This document shows, one piece after another, positions 6,568-12,533 of a stretch of DNA of 23,773 nt. Each line of letters begins with the position of its first letter. Position 1 is the first letter of the stretch. The notes beneath the pieces are model-generated. The model was not told where the DNA came from. It ran no database searches and saw only the letters and a list, made by a program, of their open reading frames with translations. Origin of the DNA: a virus; IMG/VR virus record IMGVR_UViG_3300046001_002255, positions 1-23,773 of that record; one strand, given 5' to 3'. Made by a program: the position numbers and the translations under genes.

Positions 6568-6773
6568 TTGCTTTCTCCGATTAGTTGGCTGCGAATCTCG
6601 TCCATCTGTGCGAGCACCTGCTCACGAGTGCCTTTGAACCCCATCTGTTTGAGCAGTGAGTAGGCGCTCGGTGAGCGGCTGCGGTGCATCCCCTTCATCT
6701 CCAGCTTTAGCATCTGACGCAGCGTGAGTAGCCGTGCGCCCTCGATCTGGGTTGGTGTGGTCAGTGTTGTCAT
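6564..6773 (-). CDS. Conserved small phage protein (69 aa)
   Basis: The start MTTLTTPTQIEGARLL at 6773 is chosen over the longer frame because its ATG overlaps the upstream stop (ATGA). The core (LRQMLKLEMKGMHRSRSPSA, then LLKQMGFKGTREQVLAQMDEI) matches a small family I associate with proteobacterial phage early regions, function unknown. It ends IGESK, the same last four residues as the next gene. Confidence 0.78.
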   Translation of the reverse strand: MTTLTTPTQIEGARLLTLRQMLKLEMKGMHRSRSPSAYSLLKQMGFKGTREQVLAQMDEIRSQLIGESK

Positions 6774-6988
6774 TTGATTGCCTCTCTTTCTTTCATACGC
6801 TCGTTGCGGCAATGCTCCATGTAGAACTTGCAGAACAAGTCATCGAACGCAGTCAGTAGTGCCTCTGCGTTCTGCGTGTCGGCCACATAGAACGCTCGGG
6901 CGATATGCCCTGCGAAGCTGCCTCCCTCACGCTCCATGCATCGGGCGGCTTGTAGCCGCATGTCGTGGTCTAAGTGCATTGCTTTCAT
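6770..6988 (-). CDS. Small hypothetical early protein (72 aa)
   Basis: The start MKAMHLDHDMRLQAARCM at 6988 sits in an ATGA overlap with the upstream stop and has AAGGAGAAGTGAA before it. The sequence HIARAFYVADTQNAEALLTAFDDLF resembles the 'F..A...AD..N...L...F...F' pattern of a small phage protein group of unknown role. The end (ERMKEREAIK) is highly charged and encodes an AGAGAGG site for the next gene. Confidence 0.75.
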   Translation of the reverse strand: MKAMHLDHDMRLQAARCMEREGGSFAGHIARAFYVADTQNAEALLTAFDDLFCKFYMEHCRNERMKEREAIK

Positions 6989-7326
6989 TTCACTTCTCCT
7001 TGTGTTGTGGGTTCCCACACTTTGAATGGGCTGATGTAGAGCGTGTAGTAGTCGTCATACCCACTGTCGTAGTCAGGTACGCTTGTCCATTTATCGGCCA
7101 TCATTAACTCGTCGTGCAGTGCTTGCGCGGTTGGTCGCGGCTTGAATGCGGGCCAGTCCTCGGGCACATCCACATCGGCGTACATCGTCTCGATGAGGTC
7201 ATCGAGCAGGGGCACTAGGTCTTTGTACCGGACGACATAGGTCAGGTCGTCGCAGTGGTCACCGAAACACTCGTAATGATGGCGCTGCATTACTTCTACC
7301 AGCTCGCTGGGTTGTGGTGCTTTCAT
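6985..7326 (-). CDS. Hypothetical acidic early protein (113 aa)
   Basis: Starts MKAPQPSELVEVMQRHHYEC with AAGGAGAAGACAA upstream. The middle (LTYVVRYKDLVPLLDDLIETMYADVDVPEDW) is helical and acidic. The end holds a Tyr/Asp-rich stretch (DYDSGYDDYYTLYISPF) and finishes QGEVK, where CAAGGAGAAGTGAAATGA again gives the next gene its ribosome binding site and overlap. No family recognised. Confidence 0.78.
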   Translation of the reverse strand: MKAPQPSELVEVMQRHHYECFGDHCDDLTYVVRYKDLVPLLDDLIETMYADVDVPEDWPAFKPRPTAQALHDELMMADKWTSVPDYDSGYDDYYTLYISPFKVWEPTTQGEVK

Positions 7327-7337
7327 TTGTCTTCTCC

Positions 7338-7529
7338 TTACTCTTTCCAGTTAAACAGGGCCGGTACGGGTTGCCCGTCCAGCTTCATCTCGGCCGTTAT
7401 GCGCTGGTACTCGGCGTTTTCCTCCCGAGTGAACGCGTAGTACCCCGGCGTTGGTGTAGCCAGCGTTGACCCGTTCGGTTGGCGGGTATGCACCACGATT
7501 CGGCCAGTGGTTAGGGTGATGTTTTTCAT
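7338..7529 (-). CDS. Small hypothetical early protein (63 aa)
   Basis: MKNITLTTGRIVVHTRQPNG, then PGYYAFTREENAEYQRITAEM and a short end (PVPALFNWKE). It is preceded by a structured leader nearly identical to that of the gene at 3008-3316, with AAGGAGAAGACAA before the ATG. It is followed within 11 bases by the next gene, whose binding site begins at its stop. No family recognised. Confidence 0.75.
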   Translation of the reverse strand: MKNITLTTGRIVVHTRQPNGSTLATPTPGYYAFTREENAEYQRITAEMKLDGQPVPALFNWKE

Positions 7530-7533
7530 TTGT

Positions 7534-7577
7534 CTTCTCCTTAAAGTGCAGCCTGAGTCGGCAGGCTGCTAACCGAT
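7534..7577 (-). promoter_or_regulatory. Structured intercistronic leader, copy B
   Basis: It is the partner of 3320-3363, differing at two positions (3333/7547 and 3344/7558). The 8-bp stem (7548-7555 with 7562-7569) is intact; the second change falls in the loop. Conservation of both stem and ribosome binding site suggests a functional translation or stability element duplicated within the arm. Confidence 0.6.
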
Positions 7578-7583
7578 AAATCT

Positions 7584-7600
7584 GGGGAGAAATCCTCCCC
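7584..7600. repeat. GGGGAGA palindrome, copy 2
   Basis: GGGGAG (7584-7589) pairs with CTCCCC (7595-7600). It lies inside a 38-base block (about 7578-7615) that interrupts leader copy B relative to copy A, as if inserted there. Confidence 0.6.
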
Positions 7601-7611
7601 GTTGTTGATAG

Positions 7612-7631
7612 GGACTGACACCCGTCAGTCC
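7612..7631 (-). promoter_or_regulatory. Hairpin overlapping a stop codon
   Basis: GGACTGAC (7612-7619) and GTCAGTCC (7624-7631) form a perfect 8-bp stem with a four-base loop. The stop codon of the gene at 7625-8377 lies in the stem. The equivalent place before copy A of the leader (3363-3375) has the related TGACACTCGTCAG with a shorter 4-bp stem. Confidence 0.5.
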
Positions 7632-8377
7632 GGCAGCTCGATGCCATGCCATGTCACCGGCACGAAGTCGGTCGGGCGCAGGAGTTTGATGGTGTGCATG
7701 GCCGCTTGCATCCGGCTGAGCTGGAGGCGCATGTCTTTAATCTCCTGCTGTTTGAAGATGTGCGTGTCGGTCAACTTAGCATCGGCAAGCTCTGCGGCCA
7801 TGCGGCGCTCGATGAGTGCCATCTCCTTGTCCGTACGCTCGATGAGGCGGCGCTTGTGTATGGCGTGCTGGGTCTGGGGGATGCGGCGCTCGAAGGGGGT
7901 CTTCTGTCTCACGCCCTTGGTGTAGGGTATGGCGGCAAAGTAATCCTTGATGAGGTCGATCTTTTTCTTGGGCATCCAGTCCGTCCAGTGCTCGCCCTTG
8001 TTGGGTACATCTGTCCCCTCGGCCAGTCGGGCCGGTGTCTCCCCGCAGGTGTTGGCCTTGAGCACGAGCCGCCCGATGATCGCGTCAAGCACCATGAGAT
8101 ATGCCTCCAGTGCAAGGGCACGCTCGGGGCTGGGGTTGTCGAGCTTCAGGGTCAGCATACGCTGCACTATGCGGCGCTCGGCCTTGGCGGGGGCTATGAG
8201 GTCACTCCACAATCGGGCGTGCTGCGTATCTCTGGCTAGTGTGGCGAACTTCTTGTGCCTCTCGTGCATCACCTGAGATATGAGGTTTTCAGCATATCCC
8301 ATGGGTAGCTTCTTGGTGGCTAGCTTTTTACGCAGGGTGCTTTCGTTGAGGCGCAGGTAGGATTTTGGGAAATCCAT
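7625..8377 (-). CDS. Hypothetical basic helical protein (250 aa)
   Basis: The second ATG (8377, MDFPKSYLRLNES) is chosen because AAAAAGGAG lies eight bases before it; the ATG at 8383 is too close. The N-terminal part (STLRKKLATKKLPMGYAENLISQVMHERH) is strongly basic and could contact nucleic acid. Residues about 55-110 are helical. The end (about 165-240) has a charged helix pair (IERTDKEMALIERRMAAELAD, IKDMRLQLSRMQAAM) that may be coiled coil. It stands alone between two gaps and is the largest unassigned gene of the first part of this arm. No family recognised. Confidence 0.78.
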   Translation of the reverse strand: MDFPKSYLRLNESTLRKKLATKKLPMGYAENLISQVMHERHKKFATLARDTQHARLWSDLIAPAKAERRIVQRMLTLKLDNPSPERALALEAYLMVLDAIIGRLVLKANTCGETPARLAEGTDVPNKGEHWTDWMPKKKIDLIKDYFAAIPYTKGVRQKTPFERRIPQTQHAIHKRRLIERTDKEMALIERRMAAELADAKLTDTHIFKQQEIKDMRLQLSRMQAAMHTIKLLRPTDFVPVTWHGIELPD

Positions 8378-8423
8378 AGTCATATCTCCTTTTTGTTACA
8401 TGGTTGGGACGGGGTGTCAATCA

Positions 8424-8508
8424 TATCGCAGTTTCCGCCACTCGGGTCGGACGCTGGGAGCCCGCATGGATAGGGCCATTGGACAGAAAGTGTCCGTACT
8501 ATCTATCT
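8424..8508 (+). repeat. Left arm of diverged inverted repeat
   Basis: It matches the reverse complement of 8606-8691 in three blocks at nearly equal spacing: TATCGCA-x-TTT, CCCGCATGGAT, and AAGTGTCCG plus TATCTATCT separated by three bases. Overall length differs by one base. The last block (8488-8508) is 18/21 identical to its partner. Confidence 0.6.
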
Positions 8509-8580
8509 CACACGCAACTAGCCAACGGCAAAGCCTTAAAGTAAAAGCTTGAGCCCGAGCAAACAAAAACTAACACTCTC

Positions 8581-8606
8581 TAATATATATTATATATAAA
8601 TATTTA
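8581..8606. other. AT-rich core between the inverted repeats
   Basis: About 26 bases made only of A and T (taatatatat, tatatataaa, tattta), far from the GC-rich composition around it. Easy melting would suit an origin or promoter. It has no good -35 partner that I can find. Confidence 0.5.
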
Positions 8607-8691
8607 GATAGATAACGCGGACACTTCCCCGCCAGAACCCAGCATCCATGCGGGTTGCGACAGGCCGCTGGGTCTAGTACAAAGTGCGATA
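8606..8691 (-). repeat. Right arm of diverged inverted repeat
   Basis: The reverse-strand partner of 8424-8508. The AAGTGTCCG/TATCTATCT blocks of the two arms point at each other across the AT-rich core. A third AAGTGTCC word lies nearby on the minus strand at about 8706-8713. Confidence 0.6.
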
Positions 8692-8710
8692 CGGGTGGAC
8701 GGCTTGGACA

Positions 8711-8735
8711 CTTAGTTATATCTCCTTTTTGATAC
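8711..8735 (-). promoter_or_regulatory. Leader-like ribosome binding site without a start codon
   Basis: On the minus strand it reads GTATC, AAAAAGGAGATATAACTAAG. It is nearly the same as the leader of the gene at 7625-8377 (8375-8399: GTAAC, AAAAAGGAGATATGACTATG). Both ATGs of that leader are changed here (ATATGACTATG to ATATAACTAAG), so no gene starts in the expected place. Confidence 0.5.
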
Positions 8736-8762
8736 ACGCCATATCTCACTTTCGTACTTTTT

Positions 8763-8779
8763 GGGGAGAAAGTCTCCCC
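8763..8779. repeat. GGGGAGA palindrome, copy 3
   Basis: GGGGAGA-AAG-TCTCCCC, a 7-bp stem, four bases past the stop of the gene at 8784-8996. In the leftward direction five A residues follow, not T residues. Confidence 0.65.
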
Positions 8780-8783
8780 GACT

Positions 8784-8996
8784 TCAGAACAGACCCAACT
8801 GCACAGGGGCCATGTTGCGTTCGAGCCAGCGCTCGAATGAGATATCACTGGTGAAGGAGATACCGCAGGTCGGTCTGCCCACGGGGACAGCCGATGTGAT
8901 CTTGAAGTCACGCTTGTCTGTGGGGTAGTAGTCGAACAGGTCGAAGTCGCCGCATGGGAGGGACAGGATGCCGACATGGGTGATGTGTTGTTTCAT
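8784..8996 (-). CDS. Small hypothetical early protein (70 aa)
   Basis: MKQHITHVGILSLPCGDFDL, then FDYYPTDKRDFKITSAV and an end with an aromatic/charged helix (SFERWLERNMAPVQLGLF). The start is the only ATG at this end; the spacer before it (TGA-AAGCACACC-ATG) is the same as that of the next upstream gene and has no strong purine site. Probably translated by coupling to the gene at 9006-9146. No family recognised. Confidence 0.7.
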   Translation of the reverse strand: MKQHITHVGILSLPCGDFDLFDYYPTDKRDFKITSAVPVGRPTCGISFTSDISFERWLERNMAPVQLGLF

Positions 8997-9005
8997 GGTG
9001 TGCTT

Positions 9006-9146
9006 TCAGAGTTCGTTAGAGAGGATGAGGCCAAGGATGAACGAGCCCAGCGCAAAGCTGGCAAGGTACATGTAGCCGCCGTCAATCTGGGGCAGGCTAA
9101 GTCCTACGAGAACGCAGGCTACGATGGTGGTGAGGATGTTGAACAT
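9006..9146 (-). CDS. Two-pass membrane peptide (46 aa)
   Basis: MFNILTTIVACVLVGLSL forms a first hydrophobic segment, PQIDGG a turn, and MYLASFALGSFILGLILS a second, ending NEL. Two short membrane helices joined by a tight turn are expected. The gene sits between neighbours spaced by an identical 9-base spacer (AAGCACACC) after each stop. A holin-like or host-membrane role is possible, but its place among early genes argues for the latter. Confidence 0.68.
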   Translation of the reverse strand: MFNILTTIVACVLVGLSLPQIDGGYMYLASFALGSFILGLILSNEL

Positions 9147-9155
9147 GGTGTGCTT

Positions 9156-9344
9156 TCAGTGGTTGCGGGTGCGGATGTAGCGGGCCTTTGCTTTCAGCAT
9201 GGCCTTCTTCTGGATGCCGTAGCGCTTGGCTATGTATGACAGAACAGGCGGCAAGGCTTCTGCGGGTACGGCCTTGAGGATGTAGTGCTGCTCACGAATG
9301 AGGCGCTTGGCGTCACGGGCATCGAGGCGGGCTTGTGTGTGCAT
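9156..9344 (-). CDS. Small basic hypothetical protein (62 aa)
   Basis: The start MHTQARLDARDAKRL at 9344 is preferred over the ATG at 9350 because GGAG lies eight bases before it. This is the same choice as in the gene at 7625-8377, which shares the GGAGATATGACTATG leader. The body (REQHYILKAVPAEALPPVLSYIAKRYG) is helical, and the end (KKAMLKAKARYIRTRNH) is very basic, suggesting nucleic acid contact. No family recognised. Confidence 0.7.
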   Translation of the reverse strand: MHTQARLDARDAKRLIREQHYILKAVPAEALPPVLSYIAKRYGIQKKAMLKAKARYIRTRNH

Positions 9345-9377
9345 AGTCATATCTCCAATAAAAATGCCGCACAGTGG

Positions 9378-9407
9378 CGGCGGTTGACACAGAAAGAAAC
9401 CCCGCCG
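9378..9407 (-). promoter_or_regulatory. GC-rich intercistronic hairpin
   Basis: CGGCGG (9378-9383) pairs with CCGCCG (9402-9407). An outer GTGGC/GCCAC pair (9374-9378, 9418-9422) could extend it across a bulge. It lies in the gap between the genes at 9156-9344 and 9460-9852. GGCGGTTGACA occurs twice here (9379-9389, 9423-9433). Confidence 0.4.
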
Positions 9408-9440
9408 CAGCACCATTGCCACGGCGGTTGACAGAATCTC

Positions 9441-9456
9441 GGGGAGAAATCTCCCC
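9441..9456. repeat. GGGGAGA palindrome, copy 4
   Basis: GGGGAGA-AA-TCTCCCC, a 7-bp stem, three bases past the stop of the gene at 9460-9852, the same placement as copies 1 and 3. Confidence 0.65.
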
Positions 9457-9459
9457 AAA

Positions 9460-9852
9460 TCACATTTGCGCTGCGAACTTACGCTTCTGAGCAGGGGTCA
9501 GCTTGGCGTATGCAGACACGGCGGCTTTGAGCAAGTCCACTTCAGCACGAGCGCCGCCGACTTCGCGGACAAGGTGATACCGGAACTTAGCACCGGCAGC
9601 ATTGACAGCCAGCTCGTCCTTGGCGCTACGCTCGACACGCTTCAGGGCCACGATCTTGGCGGCTTTCTCAGGGGTGCTCTTCAGCTTGCCCTGTACATAC
9701 GATGTCACGAAGTCCAACTGCATGGCCGCTTGCCCCTCTGCATCCGCCTTGTGATACGCCTTGTGAAAGGGCACGGATGCCTCAAGGGTGATGCGGTCTG
9801 AGTTACCAAGGCCCAAAGCAAACTGGGACAGGTTGAGTTTGATGGATGACAT
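9460..9852 (-). CDS. First gene of the left arm, hypothetical (130 aa)
   Basis: MSSIKLNLSQFALGLGNSD, then a helical middle (AYHKADAEGQAAMQLDFVTSYVQG) and a Lys/Ala-rich helical end (ARAEVDLLKAAVSAYAKLTPAQKRKFAAQ). AGAGGAACC lies upstream of the ATG, a little far. Being first after the divergent control region, it should be expressed earliest and strongest. It is moderately basic and could bind nucleic acid, but I recognise no family. A GGGGAGA palindrome stands on each side of it. Confidence 0.78.
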   Translation of the reverse strand: MSSIKLNLSQFALGLGNSDRITLEASVPFHKAYHKADAEGQAAMQLDFVTSYVQGKLKSTPEKAAKIVALKRVERSAKDELAVNAAGAKFRYHLVREVGGARAEVDLLKAAVSAYAKLTPAQKRKFAAQM

Positions 9853-9873
9853 TTGAAAGGTTCCTCTAAGGTT

Positions 9874-9889
9874 GGGGAGGTTTCTCCCC
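9874..9889. repeat. GGGGAGA palindrome, copy 5
   Basis: GGGGAG (9874-9879) and CTCCCC (9884-9889). Unlike the other copies it lies upstream of a gene (9460-9852), in its 5' leader. Confidence 0.6.
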
Positions 9890-9899
9890 GTGGGTTGAT

Positions 9900-9921
9900 G
9901 CGGTTAAGTTCCCCTAACCGC
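9900..9921. promoter_or_regulatory. Hairpin in the left-arm leader
   Basis: GCGGTTA (9900-9906) and TAACCGC (9915-9921) form a perfect 7-bp stem with an eight-base loop, shortly upstream of palindrome copy 5 in the leftward sense. A protein-binding site or an mRNA 5' stabiliser is possible. Confidence 0.45.
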
Positions 9922-10162
9922 TAACTCTATTGTACTAGGAGGGGTAGAACCGAAGCCCTCTCAGGGAGAAACCGACACCTGTTGACCCCACCCACCCCCC
10001 ACCAAGCCATATACAGAGCGACAGGGCTGTGCCACATGAACACTATTCCCCTCCGATAATCCCCATTTTTGTCAAACGGCACAAAATCAAAACAAACACT
10101 AAAGTGTACAGTTATCCCAAACACCCACCCCCACAAAATTTTTCAAAATTTCCATGAAATCT

Positions 10163-10178
10163 TGTCTAACGGTAGACA
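10163..10178. promoter_or_regulatory. Candidate operator palindrome in the divergent region
   Basis: TGTCTA-ACGG-TAGACA, a perfect 6-bp inverted repeat around four bases. It matches 13 of 16 positions of the site at 2664-2679 upstream of the winged-helix gene. It is well placed to control either arm. Confidence 0.45.
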
Positions 10179-10187
10179 TGCACAGAC

Positions 10188-10212
10188 AAAAAAATGCCCG
10201 GACGGGCCGGGC
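10188..10212 (-). terminator. Leftward intrinsic terminator-like hairpin
   Basis: On the minus strand GCCCGG and CCGGGC (10196-10201, 10207-10212) form a 6-bp stem, followed by A and seven T residues (10188-10194). It would stop transcripts running left out of the late arm toward the control region. No leftward gene lies to its right in the window. Confidence 0.5.
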
Positions 10213-10244
10213 GAAGATGAATTTGCATCCATCAAGGAGAAGCA

Positions 10245-10334
10245 ATGACTGCGAAAACACAGACACCACTCGAAAAGCAGTGTACATTACAGGCTCCGAG
10301 TCCGCAAGGGCTCCACAAGTATTGTGGAGACTAG
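10245..10334 (+). CDS. Possible 29-codon leader peptide
   Basis: ATG at 10245 follows a good AAGGAG site at the usual distance. The frame reads MTAKTQTPLEKQCTLQAPSP, then QGLHKYCGD and a TAG stop. It ends 15 bases before the small terminase start, whose own site (TAAGGT) is weak and distant, so coupling is plausible. It resembles no family known to me; chance cannot be excluded at this size. Confidence 0.45.
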   Translation: MTAKTQTPLEKQCTLQAPSPQGLHKYCGD

Positions 10335-10349
10335 TAAGGTACTACGCGC

Positions 10350-11000
10350 ATGTTAGATCACTTGTTAGAGTTTGAACCCCCAGTGGTCGAGGCCACCGGC
10401 AAAGACGTGTCTGGTCTGGACAGGGCCACGCCCGACCAGATTCTGAACGCACAGGTCAATACGACCAAATGGTTGGAGCAGCTCGGCGTCGAAGACGACC
10501 AGAAGATTCTGCAAGAAGCCGAAGCCAACGCCGCCCGCCGGGTATTCACCGCGCTGGCCACAAACGCACCCCCATCCGACGCCAAGCACCAGCTCACCCA
10601 GCTCAAGACACCGGAGTCCGTGCGCCACTTGGTAACGATGCTGTCTGCCTACGACTGGGAGTTTGTTGAGCAGGCCAAGCAGATGCGCGGCATGGCCGTG
10701 GCCAAGATCATCGAGGAAACCAACCACCCCGACGCTAGGATCAGGCTCAAGGCCATCGAGATGTTGGGCCGGGTTACCGAGGTTGCGCTGTTCACGGACA
10801 GGATCGAGGTCAAGAAGACCGACATGACCGACGCCGAGATCGACAAGAAGCTCCAAGACAAGCTGGACACGCTGCTCAATGTGATCGACGTGGATGTGAC
10901 CAGCGGCGAAACTACGCCTGACATAACCGACGTAACCCCTGTCGAACCAAGCCAGCCCCAAAGTGAGCACTCACTAACATCCGACACCGATGAATCTTGA
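10350..11000 (+). CDS. terS: Probable terminase small subunit (216 aa)
   Basis: It lies directly before the large terminase and overlaps its start by 11 bases, the usual place of the DNA-recognition subunit that picks packaging sites. The sequence is mostly helical (ILNAQVNTTKWLEQLGVEDDQKILQEAEA in pieces), with a central helical region at about residues 85-150 that could form the oligomeric core. The Ser/Asp/Thr-rich acidic tail (about 180-216) may bind the large subunit. I see no unmistakable helix-turn-helix, so the call rests on position, length and helical make-up. Confidence 0.7.
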   Translation: MLDHLLEFEPPVVEATGKDVSGLDRATPDQILNAQVNTTKWLEQLGVEDDQKILQEAEANAARRVFTALATNAPPSDAKHQLTQLKTPESVRHLVTMLSAYDWEFVEQAKQMRGMAVAKIIEETNHPDARIRLKAIEMLGRVTEVALFTDRIEVKKTDMTDAEIDKKLQDKLDTLLNVIDVDVTSGETTPDITDVTPVEPSQPQSEHSLTSDTDES

Positions 11001-12525
11001 TGCGCTCAATCTGAAGCCCGAGGAAGTTGCCGCCCTGCGTGCGGCGCTGCCGACGATGACGAAAGCCGCCAAACTGGAGTTGATGGAGGTTCTGGACGAG
11101 CGTGAGCGCAGGCGCTCCCTGCAAAACTCGCGTACTAATATGATTGACTTTGCCAAGCGGGTCTACCCCGGCTTCAAGGTTGGACCGCACCACAGGAAGT
11201 TGGCCAAGATTTTTCAGGACGTTGTGGACGGCAAGAAGAAGCGCGTCATCATCAACATCGCCCCACGGATGGGTAAGTCCGAGTTCAGCAGCTATTTGTT
11301 CCCCGCGTTCTTCCTAGGTAATTACCCTAATAAGAAGATCATCATGGGCACGCACACGGCGTCCCTGTCCGAAGACTTTGGCCGCAGGGTCAGGAACTTG
11401 CTGGAAGACGAGGACTACAACACCGTGTTTCCCGGCACGCAGCTTGCACAGGACCAGAAGGCATCGGGCAAGTGGTCCACCTCCGACGGGGGCCAATACT
11501 ACGCAGCCGGTGTCGGTGGTGCCTTGGCTGGACGGGGTGCTGACCTGTTCATGATCGACGATCCACACTCTGAGCAGGACGTCAAAGCCAACAGTCGTCT
11601 AGCGTTTGACACGGCGTGGTCGTGGTTCCAGACAGGCCCGTTGCAGCGCTTGATGCCGAACGGCGCGATCATTGTGGTGATGACCCGCTGGGGACCGCTG
11701 GACCTGACCGGGCGGCTGATCGACTACCAAGTCAAGAATCCGGACTCCCCGCGCTGGGAGATTGTGGAGTTGCCTGCCATACTGAACGAGGGCACCGAGA
11801 ACGAGAAGTCGCTCTGGCCGGAGCAGTGGCCGCTGGAGTCGCTGAAATCGGCCAAGTCGTCGATGGACCCGAGGTATTGGAACGCGCAGTACATGCAGCA
11901 GCCCACCTCGGACACGTCTGCCATCATCAGCAGGAAGAGCTGGCGCATCTGGGAGAACGACGATCCGCCGACCTGTGAGTACATCATCCAGAGCTGGGAC
12001 ACGGCCCACGAGACCAAGAGCACATCCGACTATTCGGCCTGCACGACTTGGGGTGTGTTCTACAACGAGGAAGAAAACAACGCCCCGCAGGTCATCTTGC
12101 TGGACGCGTTCAAGGACCGGATGGCGTTCCCGGAGCTAAAAGCCATTGCGTTCAAGCACTGGAAAGAGTGGGAGCCAGACGCGTTCATCGTGGAGAAGAA
12201 GGCTGCGGGCGGGCCGCTGATCCAAGAACTGCGGGCAATGGGCATACCCGTGCAGGAGTTTACGCCGAGCCGGGGAAACGATAAGATGGTGCGCGTTAAC
12301 GCGATTGCGGACTTGTTCACGTCCGGCATCATCTGGGCACCGGATACCCGCTGGGCACGGGAAGTCATCGAAGAGGTGGCTGCGTTCCCGGTAGGCGAGA
12401 ATGACGACTATGTGGACACAACCAGTCAGGCGCTGCTGCGTTTTAGGCAGGGTGGGTTCATCTCGTTGGATACGGACGAGAAAGACGACAAGATTTACCG
12501 TGGGCGCACAGCCGCCTACTATTAA
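10990..12525 (+). CDS. terL: Terminase large subunit (511 aa)
   Basis: This is the ATPase/nuclease motor that packages and cuts the genome at the portal. A Walker A-type loop is at residues 91-98 (APRMGKSE) and Walker B at 186-191 (LFMIDD). A coupling motif (MTRW) is at 231-234. The RNase-H-like nuclease domain starts at about 330, with D337 in QSWDTA, E402 in IVEKK, and D472/D473/D476 in NDDYVD as acidic site candidates. Both domains are complete and the length is typical. The start overlaps the small subunit and lacks a strong binding site, suggesting coupled translation. Confidence 0.95.
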   Translation: MNLDALNLKPEEVAALRAALPTMTKAAKLELMEVLDERERRRSLQNSRTNMIDFAKRVYPGFKVGPHHRKLAKIFQDVVDGKKKRVIINIAPRMGKSEFSSYLFPAFFLGNYPNKKIIMGTHTASLSEDFGRRVRNLLEDEDYNTVFPGTQLAQDQKASGKWSTSDGGQYYAAGVGGALAGRGADLFMIDDPHSEQDVKANSRLAFDTAWSWFQTGPLQRLMPNGAIIVVMTRWGPLDLTGRLIDYQVKNPDSPRWEIVELPAILNEGTENEKSLWPEQWPLESLKSAKSSMDPRYWNAQYMQQPTSDTSAIISRKSWRIWENDDPPTCEYIIQSWDTAHETKSTSDYSACTTWGVFYNEEENNAPQVILLDAFKDRMAFPELKAIAFKHWKEWEPDAFIVEKKAAGGPLIQELRAMGIPVQEFTPSRGNDKMVRVNAIADLFTSGIIWAPDTRWAREVIEEVAAFPVGENDDYVDTTSQALLRFRQGGFISLDTDEKDDKIYRGRTAAYY

Positions 12526-12533
12526 GGAACACC

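Larger units (their letters stand above)
8384..8783. other. 400-base noncoding region in the left arm
   Basis: No reading frame here has a credible start, and the frames that cross it are out of register with the flanking genes. It contains a diverged inverted repeat (8424-8508 and 8606-8691), an AT-rich core between the arms, a leader-like sequence without its start codon (8711-8735) and a GGGGAGA palindrome at its right end. A replication origin, a control region or the remains of a lost gene are all possible. Confidence 0.7.
9853..10244. other. Divergent control region between the two arms
   Basis: No credible gene; the frames present are short and lack ribosome binding sites. It contains palindrome copy 5, the hairpin at 9900-9921, a 12-bp palindrome (ACACT-AA-AGTGT, 10096-10107), the 16-bp palindrome at 10163 and a leftward hairpin/T-tract. 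A weak leftward -10 (TACAAT, about 9932-9937 on the plus strand) may serve the left arm. I found no convincing sigma70 promoter facing right. Confidence 0.65.

Noticed and set aside
8480-8495. GGACA-GAAAG-TGTCC as a third operator
   Set aside because: Half sites are inside-out relative to the TGTC...GACA palindromes, and the sequence is already explained as part of the inverted-repeat block.
8570-8977. 135-codon minus-strand frame across the large gap
   Set aside because: It overlaps the 70-aa gene in another frame, is Ser/Thr/Cys-rich, and has no ribosome binding site. Its end only reads through the inverted repeat and AT-rich core.
10062-10110. TTGTCA-containing stretch as a rightward promoter
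   Set aside because: No -10 hexamer at an acceptable distance; the late promoter could not be located here by eye.
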